NCBI RefSeq assembly: GCF_003013475.1
Contig: NZ_PXZO01000001.1
Location: 186,001 to 250,000, forward strand
Direction of reading: 5' to 3'
Source: Brevibacillus porteri
GTDB lineage: Bacteria > Bacillota > Bacilli > Brevibacillales > Brevibacillaceae
Length of the DNA stretch: 64,000 nt
In this document: piece by piece, positions 8,215 to 18,067 of the stretch
Position numbering within the stretch: position 1 is the stretch's first letter
How the letters are laid out: each line of letters begins with the position of its first letter
Made by a program: the position numbers and the translations under genes
Notes under the pieces: model-generated
Told to the model about the DNA's origin: nothing
What the model saw: the letters and a program-made list of their open reading frames with translations, nothing else
The model's database searches: none

Positions 8215-9945
8215 ATGCGCTTCTACTTAACATACATAAAAAAATACGGCGTAGTCGCCGGGATTTCCATGTTTTTCTTAGCTTTGGAGGCGGTATGTGA
8301 TCTTTTGCAGCCGACAATCCTGTCGCACATTATCGATGCGGGTGTAGCAAACCGGGATTTGGATTACGTGCTCAAGACAGGCGGGCTGATGCTGCTCGTA
8401 ACCGCGTTGGGGGCAGTTGCGGCATCAATCCGCAATGTGCTGGCCACATACGTTTCGCAAAACTTTGGTGCGCAGCTGCGCGCAGATTTGTTTTCAAAAG
8501 TGCAGTCCTTATCCTTTGAAAACTTGAACAAGTTCGACAGAGCCTCGCTCGTGACACGTCTGACCAATGACGTCAATCAAGTGCAGATGTTTGTAAACGG
8601 CATGATGCGAATATTCGTCAAAGCGCCGTTGATGTGCATTGGCGGGTTGTTTATGGCAACTCAATTGAACGTAGATTTGGCTGTGACTCTCGCAATTGTC
8701 GTACCTATTGTGGGATTGTTTATTTTCTTGAATATGAAAATTGGTTTTCCTTTTTTTCTGAAGGTGCAACAAGCACTTGACCGGGTGAATAGTACGATGC
8801 GTGAGTATTTATCTGGCGTACGAGTCGTTAAGGCATTCAATCGTTTTGATTTTGAACGTGGCAAATTTACACGGGCAAACGAAGAGCTGCAATCCAAATC
8901 AGTCTCGGCTACGCGAGTGATGTCCATCTTCAGTCCCGCGATCATGCTGACGATGAACCTCGGAATTGTCGCGGTCCTCTGGCTTGGGGGGGTTGGCGTT
9001 AAACAAGGAAGCATCGAAGTCGGACATATCATCGCGTTTACGAACTACATGACGCAAATTCTGTTTTCACTCATGATGATTTCCTTAGTATTTAACATGT
9101 TTGTGCGGGCCAAAGCATCAGCGGGACGCATCGGAGAAGTATTTGCTGAAGAAAACCAAATGAGCTGGAAAGAGGAACAACCTCACGAGTTTCCAGGCAA
9201 AAGGGGACGCATCGACTTCGAGCAGGTTAGCTTCTCGTATGACGGTGGGAGCGGACAGCCGGTACTCAAGCAGATTTCGTTTACTTGTCTGCCAGGAGAG
9301 ACAGTGGGGATTATCGGCTCGACAGGCTCGGGAAAAAGCAGTCTGGTCAGCTTGATCCCGCGGTTTTACGATGTAACAGAAGGGACGATTCGGGTAGATG
9401 GCATGGATGTACGAGACATCGAACCCAAGCGATTACGTGAAAAAATGGCGATCGTACCGCAAAAAACAATGCTATTTACAGGCACGGTGATGGAAAACAT
9501 TCGTTGGGGCAAGGCAGAGGCGACCCGCGAGGAGGTCGAGCAAGCGGCACGTATGGCGCAGGCTCACGATTTCATCTCCACCACTCCTGAAGGCTATGAG
9601 ACACGCGTAGGGCAGGGAGGAGTCAACTTCTCTGGAGGACAGAAGCAGCGTATTTCCATAGCCAGAGCATTGGTGAAAAAGCCGGATATCCTCATTCTCG
9701 ACGACAGTACAAGTGCGGTAGATGTGGCGACAGAAGGGAAGATTAAGGATGCACTTCGAGCCTATGCGGCTGGCCTCACCTGCATCTTGATCGCACAGCG
9801 GATCACGTCTGTCATGGATGCGGATAAAATCATCGTGCTCGACAATGGGGAAGTCGCTGGCATCGGTACGCATGACGAGTTGATGACATCTTGTCAGGTC
9901 TATCAGGAAATCTTTCAGTCACAAATCGGTCGGGAGGTGAAGTAA
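8215..9945 (+). CDS. heterodimeric ABC exporter subunit, degenerate-site half
   Basis: A 576-residue fused transporter: six membrane helices (about 1-310) and an ATPase domain. Walker A GSTGSGKSS begins about residue 368 and the signature is FSGGQ. The catalytic glutamate after Walker B is aspartate (ILDDSTSAVD, about 497), and the switch histidine is glutamine (IAQRI, about 528). These changes are the mark of the degenerate half in heterodimers such as BmrC/BmrD (YheI/YheH) and TM287/288. It is separated from the next gene by one base, so the two form one exporter, probably for drugs, lipids or peptides; substrate unknown. Confidence 0.93.
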   Translation: MRFYLTYIKKYGVVAGISMFFLALEAVCDLLQPTILSHIIDAGVANRDLDYVLKTGGLMLLVTALGAVAASIRNVLATYVSQNFGAQLRADLFSKVQSLSFENLNKFDRASLVTRLTNDVNQVQMFVNGMMRIFVKAPLMCIGGLFMATQLNVDLAVTLAIVVPIVGLFIFLNMKIGFPFFLKVQQALDRVNSTMREYLSGVRVVKAFNRFDFERGKFTRANEELQSKSVSATRVMSIFSPAIMLTMNLGIVAVLWLGGVGVKQGSIEVGHIIAFTNYMTQILFSLMMISLVFNMFVRAKASAGRIGEVFAEENQMSWKEEQPHEFPGKRGRIDFEQVSFSYDGGSGQPVLKQISFTCLPGETVGIIGSTGSGKSSLVSLIPRFYDVTEGTIRVDGMDVRDIEPKRLREKMAIVPQKTMLFTGTVMENIRWGKAEATREEVEQAARMAQAHDFISTTPEGYETRVGQGGVNFSGGQKQRISIARALVKKPDILILDDSTSAVDVATEGKIKDALRAYAAGLTCILIAQRITSVMDADKIIVLDNGEVAGIGTHDELMTSCQVYQEIFQSQIGREVK

Positions 9946-9946
9946 G

Positions 9947-11788
9947 GTGAGTCAACAGAAACAACAACCTGTCTTTTCACCGAGACCTGGACGAGGCTTT
10001 GGACATGGTGCTGCCAGAGGTCCAGTGAGTAAGCCCAAGAATTTTTCGGCTACGCTAAAAAGGCTCTGGCAAGCTTTTGGCAAAGAAAAGAAGCTGCTGC
10101 CGATTGTATTCGGCATAGTATTTGTCGATGCACTACTCATGCTGTCTGCACCTTATTTGATCGGAAAGTCGATTGATACGATGACAGGTGGCGAGGAAGC
10201 TCTTAGCTTTTTGTCTATCTTCATTCTTGCCTTGCTCGGCTCCTACATCTTGGATGGGGCACTGACGTTTTTGCAAAGCTGGTTGATGGCAGGCATCTCG
10301 CAACGGATCGTCACGAATCTGAGGCAAGCCCTTTTTGACAAGCTGCAAAAGCTGCCGATTGCTTATTTCGACGCTCGCACGCACGGGGAGTTAATGAGCA
10401 GGCTCACGAATGATATCGACAACGTCAGCAACTCCATCTCTCAATCCACAACGCAGTTGATGTCAGGAGGGATCGTACTACTCGGTTCTCTGGTGATGAT
10501 GCTCGTCTTGTCTCCGATCCTGACACTCGCATGCCTGATCACGGTGCCACTTGTGTTTCTGCTCACACGAACGATTGCCAAACGAACGAGTGTACTGTTC
10601 AAAAATCAGCATATGGAGCTGGGCAAGCTGAATGGGCACATTGAAGAGACGATTTCAGGCATTCAGGTGGTGCAGGCCTTCAATTATGAGCAAAAAGCTA
10701 TTGAGGACTTTACGACGATCAATGACCGGCTCTGCAAGGTCGGGATGAAGGCACAGGTATGGACGGGCTTTCTCATGCCGATCATGAACGTGATTAACAA
10801 CCTCGGCTTTGCCATGGTAGCGATCGTCGGAGGTGTACTCGCTGTAAAAGGACTGATCACAGTAGGTGTGATTGCGAGCTTTCTCAGCTATTCCCGACAG
10901 TTTGTCCGCCCGCTGAACGACCTCGCGAACATTTTCAATGTGCTTCAATCCGGTGTTGCTGGGGCGGAGCGGGTGTTTGAGGTATTGGATGAACAAGAGG
11001 AGCCATTGGATTCTCCGGGTGCCACTGTGCTTGCACAGCCCAAGGGTCACGTCGTGTTTGATCAGGTCAGCTTTGGCTATCGTCCGGATCAACCGATTTT
11101 GAAAAATATTAGCTTCGAGGCACAGGCAGGGAGTACCATCGCGTTAGTCGGTCCGACGGGTGCAGGCAAGACCACCATCGTGAATTTGCTCACGCGGTTT
11201 TACGATGTGACCTCAGGTACGATTTATTTGGATGGAAAAGACATTCGGGAGTATTCGCGGGACAGCTTGCGGCGCAGCTTTGGCTTTGTTTTGCAGGATA
11301 CGTACTTGTTTTCGGGTACTATCAAGGAAAATATTATGTACGGCAAGCCCGATGCGACAGATACGGAGGTAGTCGCCGCTGCGAAAATGGCGAATGCGGA
11401 CGTGTTCATCAATCGGCTGCCGATGCGTTATGATACGATGCTGACGGAAAATGGGGGCAACCTGAGTCAGGGACAACGCCAGCTTTTGGCGATTGCCCGC
11501 GTTATACTCGCCAAGCCGTCGCTGCTCATACTCGACGAGGCGACTAGCAGCATTGACACACGGACAGAGCTGAATATCCAAGATGCGCTCCTCACCATTA
11601 TGGAGGGACGTACGAGCTTTGTGATTGCGCATAGGCTGGGTACAATTCGGGATGCCGACACGATTATGGTCGTGGATCGGGGAGAGATCGTGGAAAAAGG
11701 CAGTCACGATGAACTCATCCTGCAAAAAGGTACCTATTATCAATTGTTTTACAACCAGTTTAAAAATCTAGAGGCTGCTGGGGAATAA
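9947..11788 (+). CDS. heterodimeric ABC exporter subunit, second half
   Basis: A 613-residue partner of the preceding protein, starting at a GTG behind CGGGAGGTGAAG. An N-terminal cytoplasmic extension (about residues 1-40, rich in Q, P, G and R) precedes six helices. The ATPase has Walker A GPTGAGKTT (about 402), a complete Walker B LILDEATSSID and the switch IAHRL. Its signature is LSQGQ rather than LSGGQ. That fits a heterodimer in which this signature completes the degenerate site made with the partner's Walker motifs. A strong terminator closes the two-gene operon. Confidence 0.93.
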   Translation: MSQQKQQPVFSPRPGRGFGHGAARGPVSKPKNFSATLKRLWQAFGKEKKLLPIVFGIVFVDALLMLSAPYLIGKSIDTMTGGEEALSFLSIFILALLGSYILDGALTFLQSWLMAGISQRIVTNLRQALFDKLQKLPIAYFDARTHGELMSRLTNDIDNVSNSISQSTTQLMSGGIVLLGSLVMMLVLSPILTLACLITVPLVFLLTRTIAKRTSVLFKNQHMELGKLNGHIEETISGIQVVQAFNYEQKAIEDFTTINDRLCKVGMKAQVWTGFLMPIMNVINNLGFAMVAIVGGVLAVKGLITVGVIASFLSYSRQFVRPLNDLANIFNVLQSGVAGAERVFEVLDEQEEPLDSPGATVLAQPKGHVVFDQVSFGYRPDQPILKNISFEAQAGSTIALVGPTGAGKTTIVNLLTRFYDVTSGTIYLDGKDIREYSRDSLRRSFGFVLQDTYLFSGTIKENIMYGKPDATDTEVVAAAKMANADVFINRLPMRYDTMLTENGGNLSQGQRQLLAIARVILAKPSLLILDEATSSIDTRTELNIQDALLTIMEGRTSFVIAHRLGTIRDADTIMVVDRGEIVEKGSHDELILQKGTYYQLFYNQFKNLEAAGE

Positions 11789-11791
11789 CAG

Positions 11792-11840
11792 AGCACCCCG
11801 TCCAAACACGGAAATGACGTGGAGGACGGGGTGCTTTTTT
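11792..11840 (+). terminator. Rho-independent terminator of the ABC exporter operon
   Basis: AGCACCCCGTCC pairs with GGACGGGGTGC, then TTTTTT. It can serve the converging methyltransferase operon less well, since the opposite strand has no comparable T run. Confidence 0.85.
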
Positions 11841-11845
11841 ATCGG

Positions 11846-12583
11846 TTAGGATGCTCGTTTGCTGGCGGCGATCAATAAGAAGATCGGCCGACGGAGTTCG
11901 TCTCGCATCCCGGGTATATCCAGCATTTCTTCAGGAGGGCCAGGTTCAGCGACTTTTGTTAGGTGAAATTCGGCAGCAAGGAGATCGTTCATATAGCTCG
12001 AAAACGTTCGGTGGTACTTGACGACTTCATGATCCAGAAAGGTGGTTTGCCGGATGCCTTCCTGCTGATAGTTGTCCACTGGCCAGTGTATTCGTTCGCC
12101 CCCGGGTCCGTAATGCCAGTCCTGTTCAGCTAGAGCAGTGAAGACGGGATGCTCCACGGAGAAAACGAAGGAACCTCCAGGAGCAAGACAGTGATAAACA
12201 CGCTGGCAAAGCAAGTCAAAGCGCTCCACATAATGGATGGCCAAGGAGCTGATGATGACGTCGAATGCCTCTGGAGCAAAATCGATGTCTTCAATCGGAA
12301 GACGCAGATACTCGATGGCGGGATCAGTTGTCGTCTCTCTGGCACGAGCCAGCATTTTTTCGGAAAGGTCCACACCCACAACGGAGCGGGCCTGTTGCTC
12401 ACGCGCATATCGGCAGTGCCAGCCGAAGCCACAGCCAAGATCGAGGACCTTTTTCTCGCGAAGGGAAGGCAGTAGCTCCCGAAACGCGTGCCATTCTCCC
12501 GCGGCGTTCAGTCCCTCAATCGAACGAGCCATTTGACTGTATGTGGTGAAAAAGCCTTGCTCATCGTATTTGTTCTGTTTCAT
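11846..12583 (-). CDS. class I SAM-dependent methyltransferase
   Basis: A 245-residue UbiE/COQ5-like methyltransferase. Motif I is VLDLGCGFGWHCRYA, motif II VVGVDLSEKMLARAR, and the post-motif acidic loop LPIEDIDFAPEAFDVIISSLAIHY. The start at 12583 has an AGGAGG site; an upstream in-frame ATG at 12676 would overlap the previous gene heavily. It overlaps the MBL gene by 4 bp (ATGA), so it is the last gene of a minus-strand operon HTH-MBL-MTase. The methyl acceptor is unknown. Confidence 0.9.
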   Translation of the reverse strand: MKQNKYDEQGFFTTYSQMARSIEGLNAAGEWHAFRELLPSLREKKVLDLGCGFGWHCRYAREQQARSVVGVDLSEKMLARARETTTDPAIEYLRLPIEDIDFAPEAFDVIISSLAIHYVERFDLLCQRVYHCLAPGGSFVFSVEHPVFTALAEQDWHYGPGGERIHWPVDNYQQEGIRQTTFLDHEVVKYHRTFSSYMNDLLAAEFHLTKVAEPGPPEEMLDIPGMRDELRRPIFLLIAASKRAS

Positions 12584-13338
12584 CCGTTCAAAACCTCCTG
12601 GGTCGGGTCGTAGGCTTGGAGTAGTTCCCGCAGCGCTTGCTTGACGTCCCCTTGAAACGATCCACCGTGATAGCAAATCAACTGCTCGATGTCATATTCG
12701 AGTAAGTGGTAGACAGAGCGAATCGCTTCCTGCATATCCAGCGTATAGGACGGATTGGCGATTTTGAGTCTACCGTTTTCGATCACAACAGCATCTCCGG
12801 CAATCAGCGTTTTGCTTGCGATCAAATACAACGAAATATGTCCCGGCATATGTCCAGGTGTGTGAATGATCTTGATGCCGCCACACCAAGGTAGACGTTC
12901 GTGATTCGTTACGGTTCGATCAATCTCAGTGGGCTCGATGGACTGCAAAAAGCGAATAAATTCCTTAGCGTGCTGCTTTTCACCAGACGACAGATGATCC
13001 AGTGTCGCTTGCGCCTGCTCCAATCGCAAAGAAGTTTTTTGTCCGGCGATATACGGTGCTTCGCATTCGTAGGCGATGATTTCGAGGTGCGGATAGGCTC
13101 GTTTTAATGCTGCCAAAGAACCGATGTGATCCATATCGTGATGCGTCACAATGACCTTCGTAAGGTCGTCGAGCGTAAGCTGTTGCTTGTGTGCAGCCTC
13201 CTGAAGCAGTGGCAAAAAGTCTGGATAACCACAGTCCACAAGGATCATTTCATGCTCATCCTGCAGCAGCACAGGGGTAATGATCTGTGGAGAACCATTG
13301 TACATAAACGAAATGTCGAGAAAGTGAATCTGGTTCAT
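12580..13338 (-). CDS. MBL-fold metallohydrolase
   Basis: A 252-residue metallo-beta-lactamase-fold enzyme with the metal motif THHDMDHIGS, the downstream ligand in HTPGHMPGHIS and the aspartate in LIAGDAVV. It belongs to the broad glyoxalase II-like group, so a thioester or lactone hydrolase is possible. The start at 13338 follows CAGGAGGAAC. Operon partner of the methyltransferase (4-bp overlap). Confidence 0.9.
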   Translation of the reverse strand: MNQIHFLDISFMYNGSPQIITPVLLQDEHEMILVDCGYPDFLPLLQEAAHKQQLTLDDLTKVIVTHHDMDHIGSLAALKRAYPHLEIIAYECEAPYIAGQKTSLRLEQAQATLDHLSSGEKQHAKEFIRFLQSIEPTEIDRTVTNHERLPWCGGIKIIHTPGHMPGHISLYLIASKTLIAGDAVVIENGRLKIANPSYTLDMQEAIRSVYHLLEYDIEQLICYHGGSFQGDVKQALRELLQAYDPTQEVLNG

Positions 13339-13421
13339 ACGTTGTTCCTCCTGACTGACTGATCTTACAAAGGAGTGTAACGCAATTGGGAAACAGACAC
13401 ACGGTCGACCTTTTCTCTGTC

Positions 13422-13688
13422 TCATTTATGTCCACGAATAATGCGCCGAATACTGTGTTCGGTCAAGTAATGTTTCCGGGCGAGCATTTTGACAGAAGCC
13501 CCTTCGTGAAATGCCTGCCAAATCGCTTGATTGCGCTCGTTTAGCCACTGCTTTGTGTCTGTAGAGGCGCCCCATTGTCGTTTGTTTTCGTGGTGGATCG
13601 GGATGTACAAATAACTTCCTTGTACATAATGCTGAATTTGCCGCAGCAGATCGTCTGGCAATAGGTCTTGTGCATTTTTGTATTTCAT
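13422..13688 (-). CDS. small helix-turn-helix protein, CD3324/Mor-like
   Basis: An 88-residue protein matching the CD3324-type family related to the Mor transcription activator. It has DLLPDDLLRQIQHYVQGSYLYIP, then a C-terminal helix-turn-helix (GASVKMLARKHYLTEHSIRRII). The recurrent YVQGxYLYIP phrase is diagnostic. It sits directly ahead of the MBL and methyltransferase genes and may regulate them; target unproven. Confidence 0.85.
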   Translation of the reverse strand: MKYKNAQDLLPDDLLRQIQHYVQGSYLYIPIHHENKRQWGASTDTKQWLNERNQAIWQAFHEGASVKMLARKHYLTEHSIRRIIRGHK

Positions 13689-13976
13689 GTGCTTTGCTCC
13701 TGTCTATATAGCGTGATGTGCGTATATAGATGAGCAAAGAGATCCTCAACTCAATATGTGGAAAGGCTCTGAACCAAGAGAAAGCGGAACTCTTTGCTCA
13801 GAGCCGCATTCGGCTCTTCGTACATAAGGGTCTAGCATATGAATCATCTCCCTTCTTGATTCTATAGTAGTGAGAAAGGGGAGTTCCTTCAATAAACATC
13901 TTTTCCTTGATTGCGAAAGAAAGGGTAAGATGAGAGGGATGCGTAGATTTGTTTTTCGGATAGGGGATGAGAAAAA

Positions 13977-14183
13977 ATGAGTCTTGGAGGTTTTCAGAGC
14001 GGCTTTTCCGCCCGCAAGGTACCACGTTCGGAAGTGCGGTGGGGACAGTTTTTAATATGCGATCACGGGTGTGAGGAAGTCATCCAATTGATTTCGCATG
14101 TATCTGGTGAAGTCGAATTTGAGCTATGCAAAATCGAGGCAGAGCGTATGGCACGCGTTCTTTTAGAAGCATCGAAAGCATAG
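13977..14183 (+). CDS. hypothetical small protein (68 aa), uncertain
   Basis: An ATG behind GGGGATGAG opens a 68-residue frame. It has no recognisable domain; the C-terminal half (EEVIQLISHVSGEVEFELCKIEAERMARVLLE) looks helical and protein-like. It lies between a minus-strand regulator gene and the prohibitin gene. It may equally be a chance frame. Confidence 0.35.
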   Translation: MSLGGFQSGFSARKVPRSEVRWGQFLICDHGCEEVIQLISHVSGEVEFELCKIEAERMARVLLEASKA

Positions 14184-14278
14184 CGCTCATGACATGTATT
14201 TTTCATAAATTTCTTGAAACTTATAGCCCACTCCCTCGTATAAATGAATGAGCATGTATAGATAGAGGGAGGACGAGT

Positions 14279-15109
14279 ATGAGCGACAAAAATGTTGTAA
14301 AAATGAGTCCCTTTCAAGCTGGAGGAAAGCTAATCGCAACGATTGTGATACTGGTCGTGTTGGTCTTACTTGGCACGCAATCTTTTACGATTATTTCCGC
14401 AGGGCATAGTGGAGTTGTACTGCAACTGGGAGCGGTACAGCCAAAAGTGCTGCAAGAGGGCATGCATTTTAAAATTCCGTTCATCCAAACCGTGGTGCCG
14501 ATGGAAGTGCGAGTGCAAAAATCAGAAATGAGCCAGACTTCTGCTTCACGTGACCTGCAAACCGTATCTACGACGATTGCCGTTAACCATCATTTGGATG
14601 CAGAAAATGTCAATAAGCTGTATCAGCAAGTGGGATTAGAGTACAATAGCCGAATTGTTGATCCTGCCATTGCCGAATCATTTAAAGCCGTGACCGCTCA
14701 ATACACAGCAGAGGAACTGGTATCCAAACGTTCCGAGGTCAGCCAAAAGGTAAAAGAAGTCCTGCATAAAAAGCTGGCTAACTATAACATCATCCTCGAC
14801 GAAATCAATATTCGCGAGTTTACTTTCAGTGATGAATTCAACCGCGCCATTGAATCCAAGCAGGTGGCTGAGCAGCAAGCACTCAAATCTAAGCTGGACC
14901 TGGAGCGGATCAAGATCGAGAAAGAGCAGGAAATCACGAGAGCAGAAGCACAGGCACAAGCTCTGCGTCTGCAAAAGCAAGAGGTTACGCCAGAGCTGAT
15001 TCAGCTCAGACAGATTGAGGCGCAACTCGAAGCGATCCGCAAATGGGATGGAAAGCTGCCGAATGTAACAGGTGGAGCTACTCCGTTTATCAACGTGGGT
15101 TCCCAATAA
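14279..15109 (+). CDS. prohibitin/SPFH-family membrane protein
   Basis: A 276-residue protein with one N-terminal membrane helix (about 17-40), an SPFH domain (HSGVVLQLGAVQPKVLQEGMHF... EINIREFTFSDEFNRAIESK), and a long coiled coil (KSKLDLERIKIEKEQEITRAEAQAQALRL). It ends GGATPFINV, as in prohibitins. SPFH proteins form ring- or cage-like membrane scaffolds and often partner with FtsH-like proteases or lipid domains. AGAGGGAGG precedes the ATG and the gene stands alone, with its own terminator. Confidence 0.92.
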   Translation: MSDKNVVKMSPFQAGGKLIATIVILVVLVLLGTQSFTIISAGHSGVVLQLGAVQPKVLQEGMHFKIPFIQTVVPMEVRVQKSEMSQTSASRDLQTVSTTIAVNHHLDAENVNKLYQQVGLEYNSRIVDPAIAESFKAVTAQYTAEELVSKRSEVSQKVKEVLHKKLANYNIILDEINIREFTFSDEFNRAIESKQVAEQQALKSKLDLERIKIEKEQEITRAEAQAQALRLQKQEVTPELIQLRQIEAQLEAIRKWDGKLPNVTGGATPFINVGSQ

Positions 15110-15120
15110 CCGAATAAATG

Positions 15121-15158
15121 AACAAAGCCACTCCCTTTATAAGGAGTGGCTTTGTTTT
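15121..15158. terminator. bidirectional terminator between the prohibitin gene and ahpF
   Basis: AACAAAGCCACTCC pairs with GGAGTGGCTTTGTT, followed by TTT; it serves both converging genes. Confidence 0.85.
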
Positions 15159-16687
15159 TAGTTGCGGATGAGATAATCAAAAGCTCCCAAAGCCGCAGTA
15201 GCACCAGATCCCATCGAAATGATGATCTGTTTATAAGCACTGTTCGTGCAATCACCGGCAGCAAAAACACCAGGGATGTTTGTAGAACCATGGCTGTCTA
15301 CCACGATTTCACCAAAGCGAGTGCGCTCAATCGTGTCGCCCAACCAATCTGTATTTGGTACCAGACCGATCTGTACAAACACACCTTGTAATTCAATGTG
15401 CTTGGTTTCACCTGTCTCACGTTCGAGGTAAGAAATACCGTTTACTTTATCCGTACCCGTAATTTCTTTGGTTTGAACGTTTTTGAGTACAGTGACATTC
15501 GGCAGACTGTAGAGACGATCTTGCAATACCGCGTCAGCTTTCAGCTCTGGCGAGAATTCCAGAACGGTTACATGCTTCACAATACCTGCGAGATCAATCG
15601 CTGCTTCCACACCTGAATTACCGCCGCCAACAACTGCGACATCTTTGCCTATGAACAAAGGACCGTCGCAGTGAGGGCAATACGCTACACCCTTGTTCTT
15701 GAACTCTGCTTCACCTGGTACACCCAAATTCCGCCAACGAGCACCTGTCGACAAGATGACTGTCTTACTCTTCAGAACAGCGCCGTTTTCAAGTTCAATT
15801 TCGATCAGATCCTTCTTCTCTAAACGCTTGGCACGTTGCAGCTTCATGACATCAATGCCATACTCTTTTACTTGTTTCTCCAAGTTGGCTGCGAGCTGAG
15901 GACCTTCAATGTATTTCACACTGATGAAGTTCTCAATGCCCAATGTGTCATTGACTTGACCGCCAAGGCGTTCAGCAACGAGGCCAGTACGAATCCCTTT
16001 GCGTGCTGCATAGATCGCCGCACTTGCACCTGCTGGGCCACCGCCCACAACAAGCACATCATAAGGGTCTTTATTGTCAAACTCAGATGCGTCTGGAGCA
16101 GAACCCAGCTTGGCAAGAATTTCTTCCACAGTCATACGACCGCTTTCGAAAAATTCACCATTGAGGTAAACGCTCGGCACAGCCATCACGTTTTTGCTCT
16201 CTACCTCGTCCGTGAATACGGCACCGTCAATCATTGTATGAGTAATACCAGGATTGAAGATACTCATCAAGTTCAGAGCTTGGACAACATCTGGACAATT
16301 GTGGCAACTCAAGCTGATGTAAGATTCGAACTTATATTCACCACGAAGTTCTTTGATTTGATCAATGACACTTTGCTCGACCTTTGGAGCTCTTCCGCTA
16401 ACTTGCAAGAGAGCCAATACCAAGGAAGTAAATTCGTGACCAAGTGGAGTACCAGCAAAAACGACGCCAGTATCTTCACCGACACGGTTTACGCTAAAGC
16501 TAGGTGTGCGAGTTAATGCTGCTTTCTCCACACTGATCTTCAAAGACATGCTGGCTAACTCATCAATCAGTGCAAGCATCTCAGAAGATGCCTCATCGGT
16601 GCCTGCACTGACTTTGAGTACAATATCGCCTTCCAAGAGCTCGAGATATTGTTCTAGTTGCGCTTTGATTTCTTGGTCAAGGGCCAT
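15158..16687 (-). CDS. ahpF: alkyl hydroperoxide reductase subunit F
   Basis: A 509-residue flavoprotein that passes electrons from NADH to AhpC. The N-terminal double glutaredoxin-like domain carries the CHNC redox pair (C128/C131). The FAD-binding motif [12 protein letters not shown] lies about 213-224, the TrxR-like active site CPHC at C337/C340, the NAD motif [12 protein letters not shown] follows, and AAGDCTN closes the FAD site. All redox cysteines are present. It lies 13 bp after ahpC and is co-transcribed with it from the PerR-controlled promoter. Confidence 0.97.
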   Translation of the reverse strand: MALDQEIKAQLEQYLELLEGDIVLKVSAGTDEASSEMLALIDELASMSLKISVEKAALTRTPSFSVNRVGEDTGVVFAGTPLGHEFTSLVLALLQVSGRAPKVEQSVIDQIKELRGEYKFESYISLSCHNCPDVVQALNLMSIFNPGITHTMIDGAVFTDEVESKNVMAVPSVYLNGEFFESGRMTVEEILAKLGSAPDASEFDNKDPYDVLVVGGGPAGASAAIYAARKGIRTGLVAERLGGQVNDTLGIENFISVKYIEGPQLAANLEKQVKEYGIDVMKLQRAKRLEKKDLIEIELENGAVLKSKTVILSTGARWRNLGVPGEAEFKNKGVAYCPHCDGPLFIGKDVAVVGGGNSGVEAAIDLAGIVKHVTVLEFSPELKADAVLQDRLYSLPNVTVLKNVQTKEITGTDKVNGISYLERETGETKHIELQGVFVQIGLVPNTDWLGDTIERTRFGEIVVDSHGSTNIPGVFAAGDCTNSAYKQIIISMGSGATAALGAFDYLIRN

Positions 16688-16700
16688 TTTATATCACACC

Positions 16701-17264
16701 TTAAATTTTGCCTACGAGATCAAGGCTTGGTTTCAATGTTTTGCCACCTTCTTGCCATTTTGCTGGGCAAACTTCACCTGGATTGTTGCGAACATATTGT
16801 GCTGCTTTGATTTTGTTGATCAGAGCACTTGCATCACGGCCAATGCCACCTGCAGTAATCTCAACAGCTTGAACGACACCGTCTGGGTCGATGATGAATG
16901 TACCGCGATCTGCCAGACCTTCAGCTTCGATCAATACATCGAAGTTGCGGGAGATAACATGGGAAGGATCGCCGATCATGATGTATTCTACTTTACCGAT
17001 GGCTTCAGAGCTTGCGTGCCATGCTTTATGAGTGAAGTGAGTATCTGTAGAAACGGAGTATACTTCAACACCGAGTTCTTTCAAAGTTGCATATTGGTTT
17101 TGCAGATCTTCGAGTTCAGTAGGGCAAACGAAAGTAAAGTCTGCTGGGTAGAAGCAAACTACGCTCCATTGACCTTTGAAGTTGGCTTCTGTTACTTCGA
17201 GGAATTTACCTTTTTGGAATGCTTGTGCTTTAAAAGGCAATACTTCAGTTCCGATGAGTGACAT
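16701..17264 (-). CDS. ahpC: peroxiredoxin AhpC
   Basis: A 187-residue typical 2-Cys peroxiredoxin that reduces hydrogen peroxide and organic peroxides in the cytoplasm. The peroxidatic cysteine is C47 (DFTFVCPTE) and the resolving cysteine C166 (GEVCPAKW). The start at 17264 follows AAAGGAGC; the in-frame extension to 17327 would run into the promoter region. First gene of the ahpCF operon, with two PerR-box matches upstream. Confidence 0.97.
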   Translation of the reverse strand: MSLIGTEVLPFKAQAFQKGKFLEVTEANFKGQWSVVCFYPADFTFVCPTELEDLQNQYATLKELGVEVYSVSTDTHFTHKAWHASSEAIGKVEYIMIGDPSHVISRNFDVLIEAEGLADRGTFIIDPDGVVQAVEITAGGIGRDASALINKIKAAQYVRNNPGEVCPAKWQEGGKTLKPSLDLVGKI

Positions 17265-17340
17265 AGTGTTAGCTCCTTTATATGTTTTTTTGTATAGTAC
17301 ATATTCAGGACATGCGTAACGAGGCATGCTTGAATATAAT

Positions 17341-17355
17341 TTACAATGATTATTA
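17341..17355. promoter_or_regulatory. second, weaker PerR-like box
   Basis: TTACAATGATTATTA matches the PerR operator with two mismatches, 30 bp nearer to ahpC than the perfect box. Paired boxes could give cooperative repression. Confidence 0.6.
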
Positions 17356-17385
17356 TTTAATAAATGATTCAGTAAGTCAAGTTTT

Positions 17386-17400
17386 TTATAATGATTATAA
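17386..17400. promoter_or_regulatory. PerR box (perfect match)
   Basis: TTATAATGATTATAA fits the PerR operator TTATAATnATTATAA at every defined position. It lies about 120 bp upstream of the ahpC start, consistent with peroxide-induced derepression. Confidence 0.85.
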
Positions 17401-17573
17401 TGTGATAATTTTTACAAGCCGTTTTCTCCATCATTTAGTATGATTCGAATGGCATAAGAGTATTCGTTTGCTGTATGAAAAATTGACGAATCGTCCGTAG
17501 AAACCGGGCGGATTGTTTTACGTATGAATTAAAGAGCGAATTGAGAGCGTAATAAACATACAGGAGTGATGAT

Positions 17574-18065
17574 ATGCCATCTCCAATTAGCGCACCGCAA
17601 AAATGCTTGTCCAAGGATGCGTTCAAAGTACAACTGATGACTGAGGGGATTACGGCAGTGATCGGGTTGGTTATTTTGGCCGTCCTTTATTATCTAGATG
17701 ATCGTTTTGCCTGGAAGGAATGGATCGGATGGAGTTTGCACGGATTGCTCGTGATCGGTGTGATCGCGATGATTTGGTCTTTTGTCGAACCGTATTTTTT
17801 ATATAAAAGCTGGCGGTATGATATCGACGAAGATTTCTTGCAATTGAAATTCGGGGTGATCACAGAGAGACATTTCCTTGTCCCTATGACGAAAATCCAA
17901 GCAGTTTCAACGAAGCAAGGACCGATTTTACGAAAGTACGGATTGTACACCATCTCGATAAAAACAATGGGGTCCTCGCACGAAATTCCAGGACTGCCGG
18001 GGGATGTCGCTTCTCAATTAAGAGAACAGATTGCACACTACGCCAAATTAAAGGAAGTGGAGTAG
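17574..18065 (+). CDS. PH-domain membrane protein, YdbS-like
   Basis: A 163-residue protein with two membrane helices (about 28-42 and 55-75) and a bacterial PH-2 domain (YDIDEDFLQLKFGVITERHFLVPMTKIQAVST). It resembles Bacillus YdbS, which is always paired with a larger YdbT-like partner. The pair is present here with adjoining stop and start codons. YdbS/YdbT have been linked to resistance against antimicrobial peptides in Bacillus; mechanism unclear. AGGAGTGAT precedes the ATG. Confidence 0.88.
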   Translation: MPSPISAPQKCLSKDAFKVQLMTEGITAVIGLVILAVLYYLDDRFAWKEWIGWSLHGLLVIGVIAMIWSFVEPYFLYKSWRYDIDEDFLQLKFGVITERHFLVPMTKIQAVSTKQGPILRKYGLYTISIKTMGSSHEIPGLPGDVASQLREQIAHYAKLKEVE

Positions 18066-18067
18066 TG

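Noticed and set aside
13798..14025. 75-codon minus-strand frame
   Set aside because: No ribosome site and it overlaps the better-supported plus-strand small frame; composition not protein-like.
15836..16516. 226-codon plus-strand frame opposite ahpF
   Set aside because: Antisense to a fully conserved ahpF; composition is that of a shadow frame.
16506..17261. 251-codon plus-strand frame opposite ahpC
   Set aside because: Antisense shadow; ahpC on the other strand has all catalytic residues.
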